A stretch of 64,000 bases of DNA from Nocardia amamiensis (GCF_015477605.1 NZ_JADLQX010000019.1:62001-126000); one strand, 5' to 3'; counted from the first letter of the stretch, positions 33,091 through 42,060 are shown. Program-made: numbers and translations. Notes: generated from the sequence alone by a model not told the origin.

Positions 33091-34043
33091 ACGAGCATTC
33101 GCCCATGCGGGCGGTCACCGTGGTGACCAATCCGCGTTCCGCGCACGGCAAGGGTGGCGACATCGCGAGCGCGGCGGTCGCCCGATTCCGCGCCGGCGGC
33201 GTCGATGTGACCGAAGTGTGCGGCACGTCGCCTGCCGAATCCGTTCAGCAGGTGCGGGATTCGATCGCGGGCGGCCGCGGCGCGAAGCCCGACGCGGTGG
33301 TCTGCATCGGCGGCGACGGGCTGATCAACGTGACTCTCGCGGCCGTCGCCGAGACCGGCGTCGCGCTGGGCATGATCCCCGCGGGCACCGGCAACGATCT
33401 GGCCAGGGAACTCGGCGTGCCGACCGACGACCCGATCGCCGCGGCCGACCTCGTGTTGGGCGGGCGGACCCGGACCATCGATCTGGGTCGGATCGAGTCC
33501 ACCGGTTCCGCCGCGCCGATGTGGTTCGCCACCGTGACGGGCACCGGATTCGACGCGCGGGTAACCTTGCGCGCCAATGAGATGCGCTGGCCGAAGGGCA
33601 GGCTGCGCTACACCGTCGCGGCATTGGCCGAGATCTCCGGACGTTTCACCGTGCCCTACCGCGTCGAGCTGACCGATGCGGTCACCGACGGACTGACCAA
33701 TCCCGGCGCGGGCTCCCTGCTGGAAACCGAGGCGGTCATGGTCGCGGTCGGCAACACCCGCACCTACGGCGGCGGCATGTTGATTTGCCCGGACGCGGTC
33801 ATGGACGACGGACTGCTCGACCTGACCGTGGTCGGCGCGCTGTCGCGCCGGGAGATGCTGCGACTGCTGCCCGCGCTGTCGGCGGGCAAGCGCCAGGACC
33901 ATCCGGAGGTCAAGCAGTACCGTGCCGCGGCCGTCACGCTCAGCGCGCCGGGTGCGCCCGCGACCGCCGACGGCGAACCGGCGGGCACCCTGCCGATCAC
34001 CATCCGCGCGGTCCCCTCGGCGCTGACCGTCCTGGTTCCCTGA
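33087..34043 (+). CDS. Diacylglycerol kinase-family lipid kinase
   Basis: A 318-residue kinase of the DagK/YegS/sphingosine-kinase group, which phosphorylates diacylglycerol or a similar lipid with ATP. The nucleotide loop is Gly75-Gly-Asp-Gly78, followed by Leu-Ile-Asn where the family often has Thr-Val-Asn. Gly-Thr-Gly-Asn-Asp-Leu-Ala-Arg at 100-107 is the second hallmark. The GTG start overlaps the stop of the upstream synthase gene; an ATG six codons later is an alternative. Being coupled to an alkyl-DHAP-synthase-like gene, it may make an ether-linked or ordinary phosphatidic acid. Confidence 0.9.
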   Translation: MNEHSPMRAVTVVTNPRSAHGKGGDIASAAVARFRAGGVDVTEVCGTSPAESVQQVRDSIAGGRGAKPDAVVCIGGDGLINVTLAAVAETGVALGMIPAGTGNDLARELGVPTDDPIAAADLVLGGRTRTIDLGRIESTGSAAPMWFATVTGTGFDARVTLRANEMRWPKGRLRYTVAALAEISGRFTVPYRVELTDAVTDGLTNPGAGSLLETEAVMVAVGNTRTYGGGMLICPDAVMDDGLLDLTVVGALSRREMLRLLPALSAGKRQDHPEVKQYRAAAVTLSAPGAPATADGEPAGTLPITIRAVPSALTVLVP

Positions 34044-34069
34044 CGCGACAAACGAGTCGGCCGGTCAGG

Positions 34070-34241
34070 GCGTACCTCCGCCTTCGCTCCGGCCATGCGC
34101 GGGGCTGTGGACGGACTACGTCCGACTGCGCCCTTTCTGCGTACCTCCGCCTTCGCTCCGGCCATGCGCGGGGCTGTGGACGGACTACGTCCGGCTGCGC
34201 CCTTTCTGCGTACTCCGCCTTCGCTCCGGCTGATGACGGCC
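34070..34241. repeat. Tandem 69-bp intergenic repeats
   Basis: Two nearly identical 69-bp units (34070-34138 and 34139-34207, one base different) and a truncated third (34208-34241). Each unit begins GCGTACCTCCGCCTTCGCTC and contains GGACTACGTCC. Single or diverged copies occur at 42061-42121, 36671-36806 and 5491-5525. The array lies between converging genes. The repeats keep frames open on both strands, which creates spurious reading frames. Confidence 0.9.
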
Positions 34242-34252
34242 GACAGCGTCCA

Positions 34253-34930
34253 TCACGAGGTGAAGACCACGCGGCGGATCCGGTTGACCGCCGCACGGTC
34301 GACGATGACCACCGAACGCGATGCGCCGGTGGCCGTATCGCGTTCGGTCGCGATCTCGCGCATCAGTTGACGCCAGCGCCGCACGTGGATGGTGAAGGCC
34401 ACGCGGTTGATCCGGCGTCCGCGGGCGTACTGGCCTGCCCGCGCCACGGCGGCGGGCACGTCGAGCATGAGCAGGTGCAGTTCGCGGCGGTAATCCGCTG
34501 CCCAGCGCGCGATCAGCCTGCGTGTCCAGCGGAAGGTCGCGCAATCGTGGATCACGACCGGACCGGTGCTGTCGCGTAATGCCGTGCGGATCGCCCGGAG
34601 GTGTGCGATATGCACCACCGGGCGCCACAGCAGATACGGCAGCCACCACAGCCTGGGCCGCAAGCGGTTTCGCGCCTGCATCGAGTCGAGCACCAGCGCC
34701 CCGTCGGGGCCGCGCGAGGGCGCCACGGCATCGGACTCGGCGCTGAAGAACTTGCGCAGCGCGGTGCTTTTGCCCGCGCCGGGAACGCCCGCGACGATCA
34801 GCGCCGCCGATGCCGGGTACCGCAACTCCTCGATGGCATGTCCCCGTAGGTCGTGCAGGGTGCCGGGGGACAGGATCGGCAGCCGGGGTTCGGGGGCGTG
34901 CGTCGGCAGGGCTTCGAGCGGGGGGTTCAC
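34253..34930 (-). CDS. P-loop kinase-like ATP-binding protein
   Basis: A protein of about 225 residues with a Walker A loop, Gly-Val-Pro-Gly-Ala-Gly-Lys-Ser-Thr, about 48 residues from the chosen start, in the setting of AAA_33-type small-molecule or nucleoside kinases. A Val-Val-Ile-His-Asp-Cys strand near residue 130 could be the Walker B equivalent, and an Arg-rich lid region follows. The substrate is unknown. The start is uncertain: I use GTG 34930, but the frame remains open to a TTG at 34966 and neither has a well-spaced ribosome binding site. It is a single gene converging on the 69-bp repeats. Confidence 0.75.
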   Translation of the reverse strand: MNPPLEALPTHAPEPRLPILSPGTLHDLRGHAIEELRYPASAALIVAGVPGAGKSTALRKFFSAESDAVAPSRGPDGALVLDSMQARNRLRPRLWWLPYLLWRPVVHIAHLRAIRTALRDSTGPVVIHDCATFRWTRRLIARWAADYRRELHLLMLDVPAAVARAGQYARGRRINRVAFTIHVRRWRQLMREIATERDTATGASRSVVIVDRAAVNRIRRVVFTS

Positions 34931-34993
34931 CCCTCCCAGAATCCCCAGCCGAGACCCGTTCGGCAACCGGGAAAACCCTGGTTTTCCCTCGGA

Positions 34994-35587
34994 TTATCCG
35001 CGTTTCCGCCCCGCCGAGCGTGCGCGAAGATGCATTCGTTCGCCCTGGGAGCCGAAAAGGCTGAGGATTTCCACCGGACCTCGACCCGCGCTGCCGAACC
35101 AATGCGGTTGGCGGGTGTCGAATTCCGCCGCCTCGCCTGGCCCGAGCGTCAGATCGTGCTCGCCGAGTACCAGCCGGAGCCGTCCGGACAGCACGTAGAG
35201 CCACTCGAAACCCTCGTGCACCTTCGGGTCCGGCTCACCGCGATCGGGCGGGATGATGATCTTGAACGCCTGCAGCGGCCCCGGTTGCCGAGTGAGCGGG
35301 ACAATGGTGAGCCCGTTCATCTTTCGGGCCGCGAGGTGCACCCTCGGGTCGGCGATCTTCGGCGCGGCGACCAGTTCGTCCAAAGGCACCTGGTGGGCCA
35401 TCGCGATGGGTAACAGCAGCTCCAAACTGGCTTTGCGCTGCCCGGACTCCAATCGCGACAGCGTGCTCTTGGAGATCCCGGTGCTTTCCGCCAGCGCGGT
35501 GAGCGTGACGTTGCGGCGGGTGCGCAGGGCCTTGAGCCGCGGGCCGATGTCGGCGAGTGCTTGGGTGACCGCTGGTTGTGTGGACAT
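34994..35587 (-). CDS. XRE-family regulator with cupin domain
   Basis: A 197-residue regulator with an N-terminal helix-turn-helix (Leu-Lys-Ala-Leu-Arg-Thr-Arg-Arg-Asn-Val-Thr-Leu-Thr-Ala-Leu-Ala through Ile-Ser-Lys-Ser-Thr-Leu-Ser-Arg-Leu-Glu-Ser-Gly) and a C-terminal cupin barrel (His-Glu-Gly-Phe-Glu-Trp-Leu-Tyr-Val-Leu-Ser-Gly-Arg-Leu). It diverges from the flavoprotein gene, with only 90 bp between the two start codons. This pairing is common in actinobacteria and implies that it controls the flavoprotein gene. The effector of the cupin domain is unknown. Confidence 0.92.
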   Translation of the reverse strand: MSTQPAVTQALADIGPRLKALRTRRNVTLTALAESTGISKSTLSRLESGQRKASLELLLPIAMAHQVPLDELVAAPKIADPRVHLAARKMNGLTIVPLTRQPGPLQAFKIIIPPDRGEPDPKVHEGFEWLYVLSGRLRLVLGEHDLTLGPGEAAEFDTRQPHWFGSAGRGPVEILSLFGSQGERMHLRARSAGRKRG

Positions 35588-35677
35588 GTCACCAGTGCAC
35601 CGCGTCTTCCCGGAATCAGCAACATTAGTTGTCGAAATTCGACCGGGACGGCAACCTGCCTGTGGAGGTGATCGCGG

Positions 35678-36670
35678 ATGAGCGAACGAAGAATGGACCC
35701 AGCCGAGCACTCGCGCGCCGGGGCCGAGAGCCCGCGAGATGCGGGCATGATCAGGACATACGACGTGGTGATCGTGGGTGGCGGTGCGGCGGGACTTTCC
35801 GCGGCGCTGGTCCTGGCCAGGGCCCGGCGACGGGTCGCGGTGGTCGACGCCGGCGCACCGCGCAACGCGCCCGCCGAGCACATGCACGGGTTTCTCTCCC
35901 GCGACGGGATGCCGCCCGCGGATCTGCTCGCGACCGGCGTCGCGGAGGTCACGCGCTACGGCGGGGAAGTGATCGATGACGTCGTCATCGACGCGGGCGG
36001 GTCCGCGGACGACTACATATTGCGGCTCGAACGCGGCGAATCGCTGCGGGCACGCCGCGTACTGATCGCCACCGGGCTGCGGGATGAACTGCCCGCCCTG
36101 CCCGGCGTGCGGGAGCGCTGGGGCCGCGACGTGCTGCATTGTCCCTACTGCCACGGCTATGAGGTTCGTGACCAGCCGATCGGCGTGCTCGGCGGGCGGG
36201 AGCCGGGCGCGATCGCGCGCGCGGTGCACCTGGCGTTGCTGCTGCCACAGTGGTCGGAGGATGTGCTCTTCTTTCCACACACGATGGCCCTGTCGGACGT
36301 CGAGCGGGCCCACCTCGACGCGCGCGGGGTTCGCGTGCTCGAGGGGAAGGTCGCCCGGTTCGTCGTGGACGACGCACTGCGCGGGGTGGAACTGTCCGAC
36401 GGGCGGACGGTGCCGCGTGCGGCGATGTTCGTCGCCCCGGCCTTCCGCGCCGACGACGCACTGCTCGTCGCGCTGGGCTGCGCGTTCGACGACGGCGGCT
36501 GGGTGATCACCGACCCGGCCGGGCGCACCAGCGTTCCCGGCGTCTGGGCCGCGGGCAACGTCGCCGACCCGGCAGCCCAGGTGATCTCGGCGGCGGGTGC
36601 AGGCTCGACCGCCGCGATCGCGATCAACGCAGACCTGGTGATGGCGGACGCCACCGCGCTCGTGCGATAA
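35678..36670 (+). CDS. Thioredoxin reductase-like FAD/NAD(P) oxidoreductase
   Basis: A flavoprotein of about 330 residues in the thioredoxin-reductase fold. The FAD loop is Gly-Gly-Gly-Ala-Ala-Gly-Leu (about residues 34-40), the redox-active pair is Cys-Pro-Tyr-Cys near residue 155, and Gly-Val-Trp-Ala-Ala-Gly-Asn-Val-Ala-Asp near 290 is the second FAD motif. The Cys-Pro-Tyr-Cys form and the likely absence of a thioredoxin neighbour place it in the broad thioredoxin-reductase-like group, not the main enzyme. The start is uncertain: ATG 35678 lies 12 nt after GGAGG, while ATG 35747 starts just before the FAD motif. It is probably controlled by the divergent XRE-cupin regulator. Confidence 0.9.
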   Translation: MSERRMDPAEHSRAGAESPRDAGMIRTYDVVIVGGGAAGLSAALVLARARRRVAVVDAGAPRNAPAEHMHGFLSRDGMPPADLLATGVAEVTRYGGEVIDDVVIDAGGSADDYILRLERGESLRARRVLIATGLRDELPALPGVRERWGRDVLHCPYCHGYEVRDQPIGVLGGREPGAIARAVHLALLLPQWSEDVLFFPHTMALSDVERAHLDARGVRVLEGKVARFVVDDALRGVELSDGRTVPRAAMFVAPAFRADDALLVALGCAFDDGGWVITDPAGRTSVPGVWAAGNVADPAAQVISAAGAGSTAAIAINADLVMADATALVR

Positions 36671-36806
36671 GCGGCTGCCTCGCCTTCGCTCGGCCCGGCG
36701 CGGGCTGTAGACGGACTCCGTCCGGCTGCGTCTTTCCTGCGGCTGCCTCGCCTTCGCTCGGCCCGGCGCGGGCTGTAGACGGACTCCGTCCGGCTGCGTC
36801 TTTCCT
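36671..36806. repeat. Two identical tandem 68-bp repeats
   Basis: Units at 36671-36738 and 36739-36806 are identical. Each begins GCGGCTGCCTCGCCTTCGCT and contains GTAGACGGACTCCGTCCGGC. They are related to the 69-bp units at 34070 (shared CGCCTTCGCTC and a GGACT-CGTCC palindrome). The remaining bases to 36895 hold no gene. Confidence 0.9.
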
Positions 36807-36895
36807 GGGGAATGCCCGGGGTAGAAATTGCCGGAAGCTGAGAATTACTTATGGATTCCGGGTCCGGTCTCGGATCGCCGGTAAGCTACTGACAT

Positions 36896-36938
36896 AGGCG
36901 GAGTGTTCGGTGTCCCTCATCCACCGAAGACTCCGCCT
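36896..36938 (+). terminator. Strong intrinsic terminator or attenuator upstream of valS
   Basis: AGGCGGAGT pairs with ACTCCGCCT and, inside it, CGGTG pairs with CACCG. The hairpin is followed by TATTTTGTCTT, unusually T-rich for this genome. It lies 226 bp after the flavoprotein gene and about 205 bp before valS, so it may end a read-through transcript or a short separate RNA. Confidence 0.75.
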
Positions 36939-37133
36939 TATTTTGTCTTCAGCCGGAAAGCGCATCGCCGATCGGTCGAGCAAGGATCTCGACCGGTTCC
37001 GACGCGGTCGGCCGACTATGAGCGCTGGTTCCACCTGAGTTCCGAGACCGGCGCCGGTCGGATCCGCACCCGATTCGGCCGACCCCGGCGCCAGGCGGGT
37101 CGACCGACCCGAAGTGGACGGATCGACGCGCTC

Positions 37134-37139
37134 TAGAAT
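37134..37139 (+). promoter_or_regulatory. -10 box of valS, leaderless start
   Basis: TAGAAT ends 6 nt before the GTG start codon of valS and no ribosome binding site intervenes. Transcription would begin at the start codon. Confidence 0.55.
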
Positions 37140-37145
37140 CGCGGG

Positions 37146-39824
37146 GTGACCAGCGCAGCCCCTGACAACACGCGTAATCGTGCCGATGCCCTCCCCAAGA
37201 GCTGGACCCCCAGCGACGTAGAGGCCGAGATGTACGAGCGCTGGGTAGCGGCTGGCTATTTCACCGCGGACACCGCCAGCGGCAAGCCTCCGTACTCGAT
37301 CGTGCTGCCGCCGCCGAACGTCACCGGCACGCTGCACATGGGCCACGCGCTCGACCACACCCTGATGGACACGCTCTCGCGCCGCAAGCGCATGCAGGGC
37401 TACGAGGTGCTCTGGTTGCCCGGCATGGACCATGCGGGCATCGCCACCCAGACGGTGGTGGAAAAGCAGCTCGCGGTGGACGGCAAGACGAAGGAAGACT
37501 TCGGCCGCGAACTGTTCCTCCAGAAGGTGTGGGACTGGAAGCGCGAGTCCGGCGGAGCCATCCAATGGCAGATGCGCGCGCTCGGCGACGGCGTGGACTG
37601 GAGCCGGGACCGCTTCACCATGGACGAGGGCCTGTCCCGCGCCGTGCAGACCATGTTCAAGCGGCTCTACGCCGCGGGCCTGATCTACCGTGCCGAGCGA
37701 CTGGTGAACTGGTCGCCGGAGCTGCGCACCGCGATCTCGGACATCGAGGTCAAGTACGAGGACGTGCAAGGTGAGCTGGTCTCGCTGCGCTACGGCTCGC
37801 TCAGCGACGACGAGCCGCACGTCGTCGTGGCCACCACCCGGGTGGAGACCATGCTCGGCGACACCGCCGTGGCCGTGCACCCCGAGGACCCGCGCTACCG
37901 GGATCTGATCGGCACCACCCTGGAACATCCGATCACCGGGCGGCGGATCCCGATCATCGCCGACGACTACGTCGATCCCGAATTCGGTTCGGGTGCGGTG
38001 AAGATCACACCCGCGCACGACCCGAACGACTTCGAGATGGGTCTGCGGCACGGGCTGCCGATGCCGACCATCATGGACGAGCGCGGCCGGATCACCGGCA
38101 CCGGAACCGAATTCGACGGCATGGACCGTTTCGAGGCGCGGGTGAAGGTGCGCGAGCGGCTCGCCGAGGAAGGCCGCGTCGTCGCCGAGAAGCGGCCGTA
38201 CCTGCACAGCGTCGGGCATTCCGAACGCACCGGCGAGCCGATCGAGCCGCGCCTGTCCATGCAGTGGTGGGTGAAGGTGGAATCGCTGGCCAAGTCCGCG
38301 GGTGACGCGGTGCGAAACGGCGACACCCTGATCCACCCGAAGAGCCAGGAGCCGCGCTGGTTCGACTGGGTCGACGACATGCACGACTGGTGCATCTCGC
38401 GCCAGCTGTGGTGGGGCCACCGCATCCCGATCTGGTACGGCCCCGAGGGCGAAGTGGTGTGCGTCGGACCCGACGAACAGGCGCCCGAGGGCTGGGTGCA
38501 GGACCCGGACGTGCTGGACACCTGGTTCTCCTCCGGGCTGTGGCCCTTCTCCACCATGGGCTGGCCGCACGCCACCGCGGAACTCGAGAAGTTCTATCCC
38601 ACCAGCGTTCTCGTCACCGGCTACGACATCCTGTTCTTCTGGGTGGCGCGGATGATGATGTTCGGCACTTACGTCGCCGAGGACGCCGTGCTGACCACGG
38701 GCAAGGGCGGCGAGCGCCAGGTGCCGTTCAAGGACGTGTTCCTGCACGGCCTGATCCGCGATCAGTTCGGCAAGAAGATGTCCAAGTCACGCGGCAACGG
38801 CATCGACCCGCTGGACTGGATCAACACTTTCGGCGCGGACGCCACGCGCTTCACCCTGGCGCGCGGCGCGCAGCCCGGCGGCGACCTCTCGGTTGGCGAG
38901 CCGCACGTGCTCGCCTCGCGCAGTTTCGTGACCAAGCTGTTCAACGCGGCCAAGTTCGCGCTGATGAACGGCGCGCGAGTCGGCGACCTGCCCGACCGCG
39001 CACAGCTCACCGATGCCGACCGGTGGATCCTGGACCGGCTGGACGAGGTGCGGGCCGAGGTGGATTCGGCGTTCGACGCCTACGAGTTCGGCAAGGCGTG
39101 CGAGGCGCTCTACCACTTCGCCTGGGACGAATTGTGCGACTGGTACCTGGAATTGGCCAAGGTGCAGTTCGCCGCGGAAGGCGCGCGCGCCGAGGCGACC
39201 CAGCTGGTGCTCGGCGCGGTGCTGGACGCGGTGCTGCGCCTGCTGCATCCGGTCATCCCGTTCGTCACCGAGGAGCTGTGGCAGGCGCTGACCGGCGGCG
39301 AGTCGGTGGTGATCGCGCCGTGGCCGCAGGCCTCCGGCGTTCCCGCCGACCAGGCCGCCGCGCAACGTATTTCGGACACCCAGCGGTTGATCACGGAGAT
39401 CCGGCGGTTCCGCAGCGACCAGGGTCTGGCCGACAAGCAGAAGGTGGCGGCCAAGCTGATCGGCGTGGACGCCGCGGGGCTGGGTGAGCTCGCCGCGTCG
39501 GTGGCGAACCTGGCCCGGCTCACCGAGCCCGGCGCGGATTTCGCCGCCACCGCCGCGGTGGAGGTGCGGCTGAGCGCGGCCACGGTGACCGTCGAGCTGG
39601 ACACCTCCGGCGCGATCGACCTGGACGCCGAACGCCGCCGTCTGGAAAAGGACCTGGCGGCCGCGCAGAAGGAACTCCAGGGCACCGCCGCCAAGCTCGG
39701 CAACGACGCGTTCCTGGCCAAGGCGCCCGAGCATGTCGTCGACAAGATCAAAGACAGGCAGCAGATCGCGTCCGCCGAAGTGGCGCGAATCGAGTCCCGC
39801 CTGGCGGAGTTGAGCGGCAAGTGA
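37146..39824 (+). CDS. valS: Valyl-tRNA synthetase
   Basis: Class I synthetase of 892 residues that charges tRNA-Val. The first signature is His64-Met-Gly-His67 after Pro-Pro-Pro-Asn-Val-Thr-Gly-Thr-Leu, and the second is Lys544-Met-Ser-Lys-Ser548. The editing domain lies between them (about residues 200-360), and a C-terminal coiled coil of about 70 residues closes the protein. It begins a conserved cluster in which the folC gene overlaps its stop codon by four bases (GTGA). No T-box leader is visible upstream. Confidence 0.98.
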   Translation: MTSAAPDNTRNRADALPKSWTPSDVEAEMYERWVAAGYFTADTASGKPPYSIVLPPPNVTGTLHMGHALDHTLMDTLSRRKRMQGYEVLWLPGMDHAGIATQTVVEKQLAVDGKTKEDFGRELFLQKVWDWKRESGGAIQWQMRALGDGVDWSRDRFTMDEGLSRAVQTMFKRLYAAGLIYRAERLVNWSPELRTAISDIEVKYEDVQGELVSLRYGSLSDDEPHVVVATTRVETMLGDTAVAVHPEDPRYRDLIGTTLEHPITGRRIPIIADDYVDPEFGSGAVKITPAHDPNDFEMGLRHGLPMPTIMDERGRITGTGTEFDGMDRFEARVKVRERLAEEGRVVAEKRPYLHSVGHSERTGEPIEPRLSMQWWVKVESLAKSAGDAVRNGDTLIHPKSQEPRWFDWVDDMHDWCISRQLWWGHRIPIWYGPEGEVVCVGPDEQAPEGWVQDPDVLDTWFSSGLWPFSTMGWPHATAELEKFYPTSVLVTGYDILFFWVARMMMFGTYVAEDAVLTTGKGGERQVPFKDVFLHGLIRDQFGKKMSKSRGNGIDPLDWINTFGADATRFTLARGAQPGGDLSVGEPHVLASRSFVTKLFNAAKFALMNGARVGDLPDRAQLTDADRWILDRLDEVRAEVDSAFDAYEFGKACEALYHFAWDELCDWYLELAKVQFAAEGARAEATQLVLGAVLDAVLRLLHPVIPFVTEELWQALTGGESVVIAPWPQASGVPADQAAAQRISDTQRLITEIRRFRSDQGLADKQKVAAKLIGVDAAGLGELAASVANLARLTEPGADFAATAAVEVRLSAATVTVELDTSGAIDLDAERRRLEKDLAAAQKELQGTAAKLGNDAFLAKAPEHVVDKIKDRQQIASAEVARIESRLAELSGK

Positions 39825-41284
39825 ACCACGAGCCGGAACCGCAGTACGGCGACGACGAGCGCCGTGGCGGCGCGCGGCTCGGCTCCGGGCCGTCCCCGGT
39901 GGAACTGGCCGAGATGGCGCTGGTCGAGGCGGAACTCGACCAGCGCTGGCCGGAGACCAAGATCGAGCCGTCGCTCACCAGGATCGCCACGCTGATGGAC
40001 CTGCTCGGCTCGCCGCAGCAGAGCTATCCGGCGATCCACGTCGCAGGCACCAACGGCAAGACCTCGGTGACCAGGATGATCGACGCGCTGCTCACCGCCC
40101 TGCACCGGCGCACCGGCCGGATCACCAGCCCGCACCTGCAGCTGGCGACCGAGCGGATCAGCATCGACAACGCGCCGATCTCGCCGGCGAAGTACGTGGA
40201 GCTCTACCGCGAACTGCTGCCGTACGTCGAGATGATCGACAAGCAGTCGGCGGCCGCGGGTGGCCCGGCGATGAGCAAGTTCGAGGTGCTCACCGGTATG
40301 GCGTTCGCCGCCTTCGCCGAGGCGCCGGTCGATGTCGCGGTCGTCGAGACCGGCATGGGCGGCGCCTGGGACGCCACCAATGTGATCGACGGCCAAGTCG
40401 CGGTGGTCACTCCGATCGGCCTGGACCACATGGAATATCTCGGCCCGGACCTGGCCTCCATCGCGAAGGAGAAGGCCGGGATCATCAAACGCGCCCCGGA
40501 GAGCTTGGTGCCGCGCGACAACGTCGCGGTGATCGCGGAGCAGGAGCCGGAGGCGATGGAGGCGCTGCTGCGCCGCGCGGTCGAGGTGGACGCCGCGGTC
40601 GCGCGCGAGGGCGCCGAGTTCCGCGTACTCGCCCGCCAGATCGCGGTCGGCGGGCAGCAGCTCGAGTTGCAGGGTCTCGGCGGGGTGTACGACGAGATCT
40701 TCCTGCCGCTGCACGGCGAGCACCAGGCACGCAACGCGGTGCTCGCGCTCGCCGCGGTGGAGGCGTTCTTCGGCGCGGGCGCGCAGCGCCAGCTCGACGT
40801 CGAGGCCGTCCGAGCCGGTTTCGCGAGCGTGACCAGCCCGGGCCGGCTCGAGCGCGTCCGCAGTGCGCCGACCATCTTCATCGACGCCGCGCACAACCCG
40901 GCGGGCGCTCGGGCGCTGGCCGCGACGCTCACCGACGAGTTCGACTTCCGCAAGCTGGTCGGCGTGATCGCGGTGCTCGGCGACAAGGACGCCGAGGGCA
41001 TCCTGGCCGCGCTGGAGCCGGTGTTCGACGAGATCGTCGTCACCACCAACGGCTCGCCGCGCGCGCTGGACGTGGAGACCCTGGCGGATCTCGCGGTACA
41101 GCGGTTCGGCGACGAGCGCGTGGTCACCGCGACCACGCTGCCGGACGCGCTGGAGACCGCGATCGCCATGGCCGAGGAAGTCGGCGAACAGGGCGAGATG
41201 GTGTCCGGCGCGGGCGTCGTCGTGACCGGCTCGGTGGTGACCGCGGGCGCGACCCGCGCGCTGTTCGGAAAGGACCCCGCATGA
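39821..41284 (+). CDS. folC: Folylpolyglutamate synthase/dihydrofolate synthase
   Basis: A 487-residue ATP-dependent ligase that adds glutamate to dihydropteroate and to folates in the cytoplasm. The Mur-ligase-type loop is Gly76-Thr-Asn-Gly-Lys-Thr-Ser82. Further family motifs are Thr-Ser-Pro-His-Leu near 105, Glu-Thr-Gly-Met-Gly-Gly near 180, and Ile-Asp-Ala-Ala-His-Asn-Pro-Ala-Gly near 350. The GTG start overlaps the valS stop. An N-terminal extension of about 25 polar residues precedes the domain, as in other actinobacteria. Confidence 0.97.
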   Translation: MNHEPEPQYGDDERRGGARLGSGPSPVELAEMALVEAELDQRWPETKIEPSLTRIATLMDLLGSPQQSYPAIHVAGTNGKTSVTRMIDALLTALHRRTGRITSPHLQLATERISIDNAPISPAKYVELYRELLPYVEMIDKQSAAAGGPAMSKFEVLTGMAFAAFAEAPVDVAVVETGMGGAWDATNVIDGQVAVVTPIGLDHMEYLGPDLASIAKEKAGIIKRAPESLVPRDNVAVIAEQEPEAMEALLRRAVEVDAAVAREGAEFRVLARQIAVGGQQLELQGLGGVYDEIFLPLHGEHQARNAVLALAAVEAFFGAGAQRQLDVEAVRAGFASVTSPGRLERVRSAPTIFIDAAHNPAGARALAATLTDEFDFRKLVGVIAVLGDKDAEGILAALEPVFDEIVVTTNGSPRALDVETLADLAVQRFGDERVVTATTLPDALETAIAMAEEVGEQGEMVSGAGVVVTGSVVTAGATRALFGKDPA

Positions 41285-41294
41285 ACCGCCAGCA

Positions 41295-41437
41295 GGCCCG
41301 GAGGCGGCAGCGGAATGTGACGACGCAGGGTCGCGGTCCTGCCGACAAGGGATGCAGCCTGAGCGGTCAGGGCCGGAAGCGGCAGCGGAGTGCGACCACG
41401 CGGGGTCGCGTTTCGGCCGGAAGGGATACAGCATGAG
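41295..41437 (+). repeat. Duplicated leader before the DUF4233 gene
   Basis: Two imperfect copies of about 68 bp (41295-41363 and 41371-41437) share the order GGCAGCGGA, GTGNGAC-ACG, GGGTCGCG, AAGGGAT-CAGC and TGAG. The second copy ends with the ribosome binding site and ATG of the DUF4233 gene. The first ends in CCTGAG, so it lacks a start codon. Confidence 0.65.
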
Positions 41438-41849
41438 TGAACCCGCCGACCAAGGGGAGCGGCCGGTGCCGCCGCCCGCGACCGATCCGTGGAAGGGCTT
41501 CCGCGGGGTGATGGCGGGCACCTTGGTGCTCGAGGCGATCGTCGTACTGCTCGCGCTGCCCGTGGTCGCCGACGTCGGGGGCGGGGTGACCTGGCTGTCC
41601 GGCACCTACCTCGTCGCGCTCGCGGTGGTGATGTTCCTCGGCGCCGGTTTGCAGCGGCGGCCCTGGGCACTGCCGCTCAACCTCGCGCTGCAAGTGTTCG
41701 TTCTGCTGGGCGCGCTGATACACCTGTCCATCGGCATCATCGGCGTGGTGTTCGCCGTGGTCTGGGGCTTCATCCTGGTGCTGCGCGCCGACGTGCGGGG
41801 GCGGATGGAGAAGGGCTTGCTGCCGAGTCAGCGCATTCGCCGCGATTAG
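41433..41849 (+). CDS. DUF4233 membrane protein
   Basis: A 138-residue protein with four hydrophobic helices (roughly residues 28-48, 52-70, 75-93 and 96-118) and a short basic C-terminus. Its position between folC and ndk is conserved in mycobacteria and other actinobacteria, where the protein is annotated DUF4233. No function is known. AAGGGA lies 7 nt before the ATG. The context suggests a housekeeping membrane protein and nothing more specific. Confidence 0.9.
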   Translation: MSEPADQGERPVPPPATDPWKGFRGVMAGTLVLEAIVVLLALPVVADVGGGVTWLSGTYLVALAVVMFLGAGLQRRPWALPLNLALQVFVLLGALIHLSIGIIGVVFAVVWGFILVLRADVRGRMEKGLLPSQRIRRD

Positions 41850-42060
41850 CTGTCGTCGCGGCGATCGCCCCGGCGCCTCGGAGCGCGCCGGGGTGCTCGT
41901 CCCGGCCTGATTGTCTTGCGTGCCGTGCCGTGCCGCCTTGTCAGAACGTGAGCCCCGATCGGCACAAGAGCCTGGGCGACCGGCCCAGGCCCACATGGTG
42001 CGGCGCGCGGAACGAGCCGGAGCCCGACCGCTGGTGCGGCGTCCGGAAGGTTGCCCGTTA

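Noticed and set aside
33997..34296. Frames with repeated Pro-Glu-Arg-Arg-Arg-Tyr units near 34.1 kb
   Set aside because: They come only from the 69-bp intergenic repeats and lack start signals.
36811..37145. T-box riboswitch before valS
   Set aside because: No GGTGG-ACCGCG antiterminator sequence, and the valS promoter appears to lie downstream of the hairpin.
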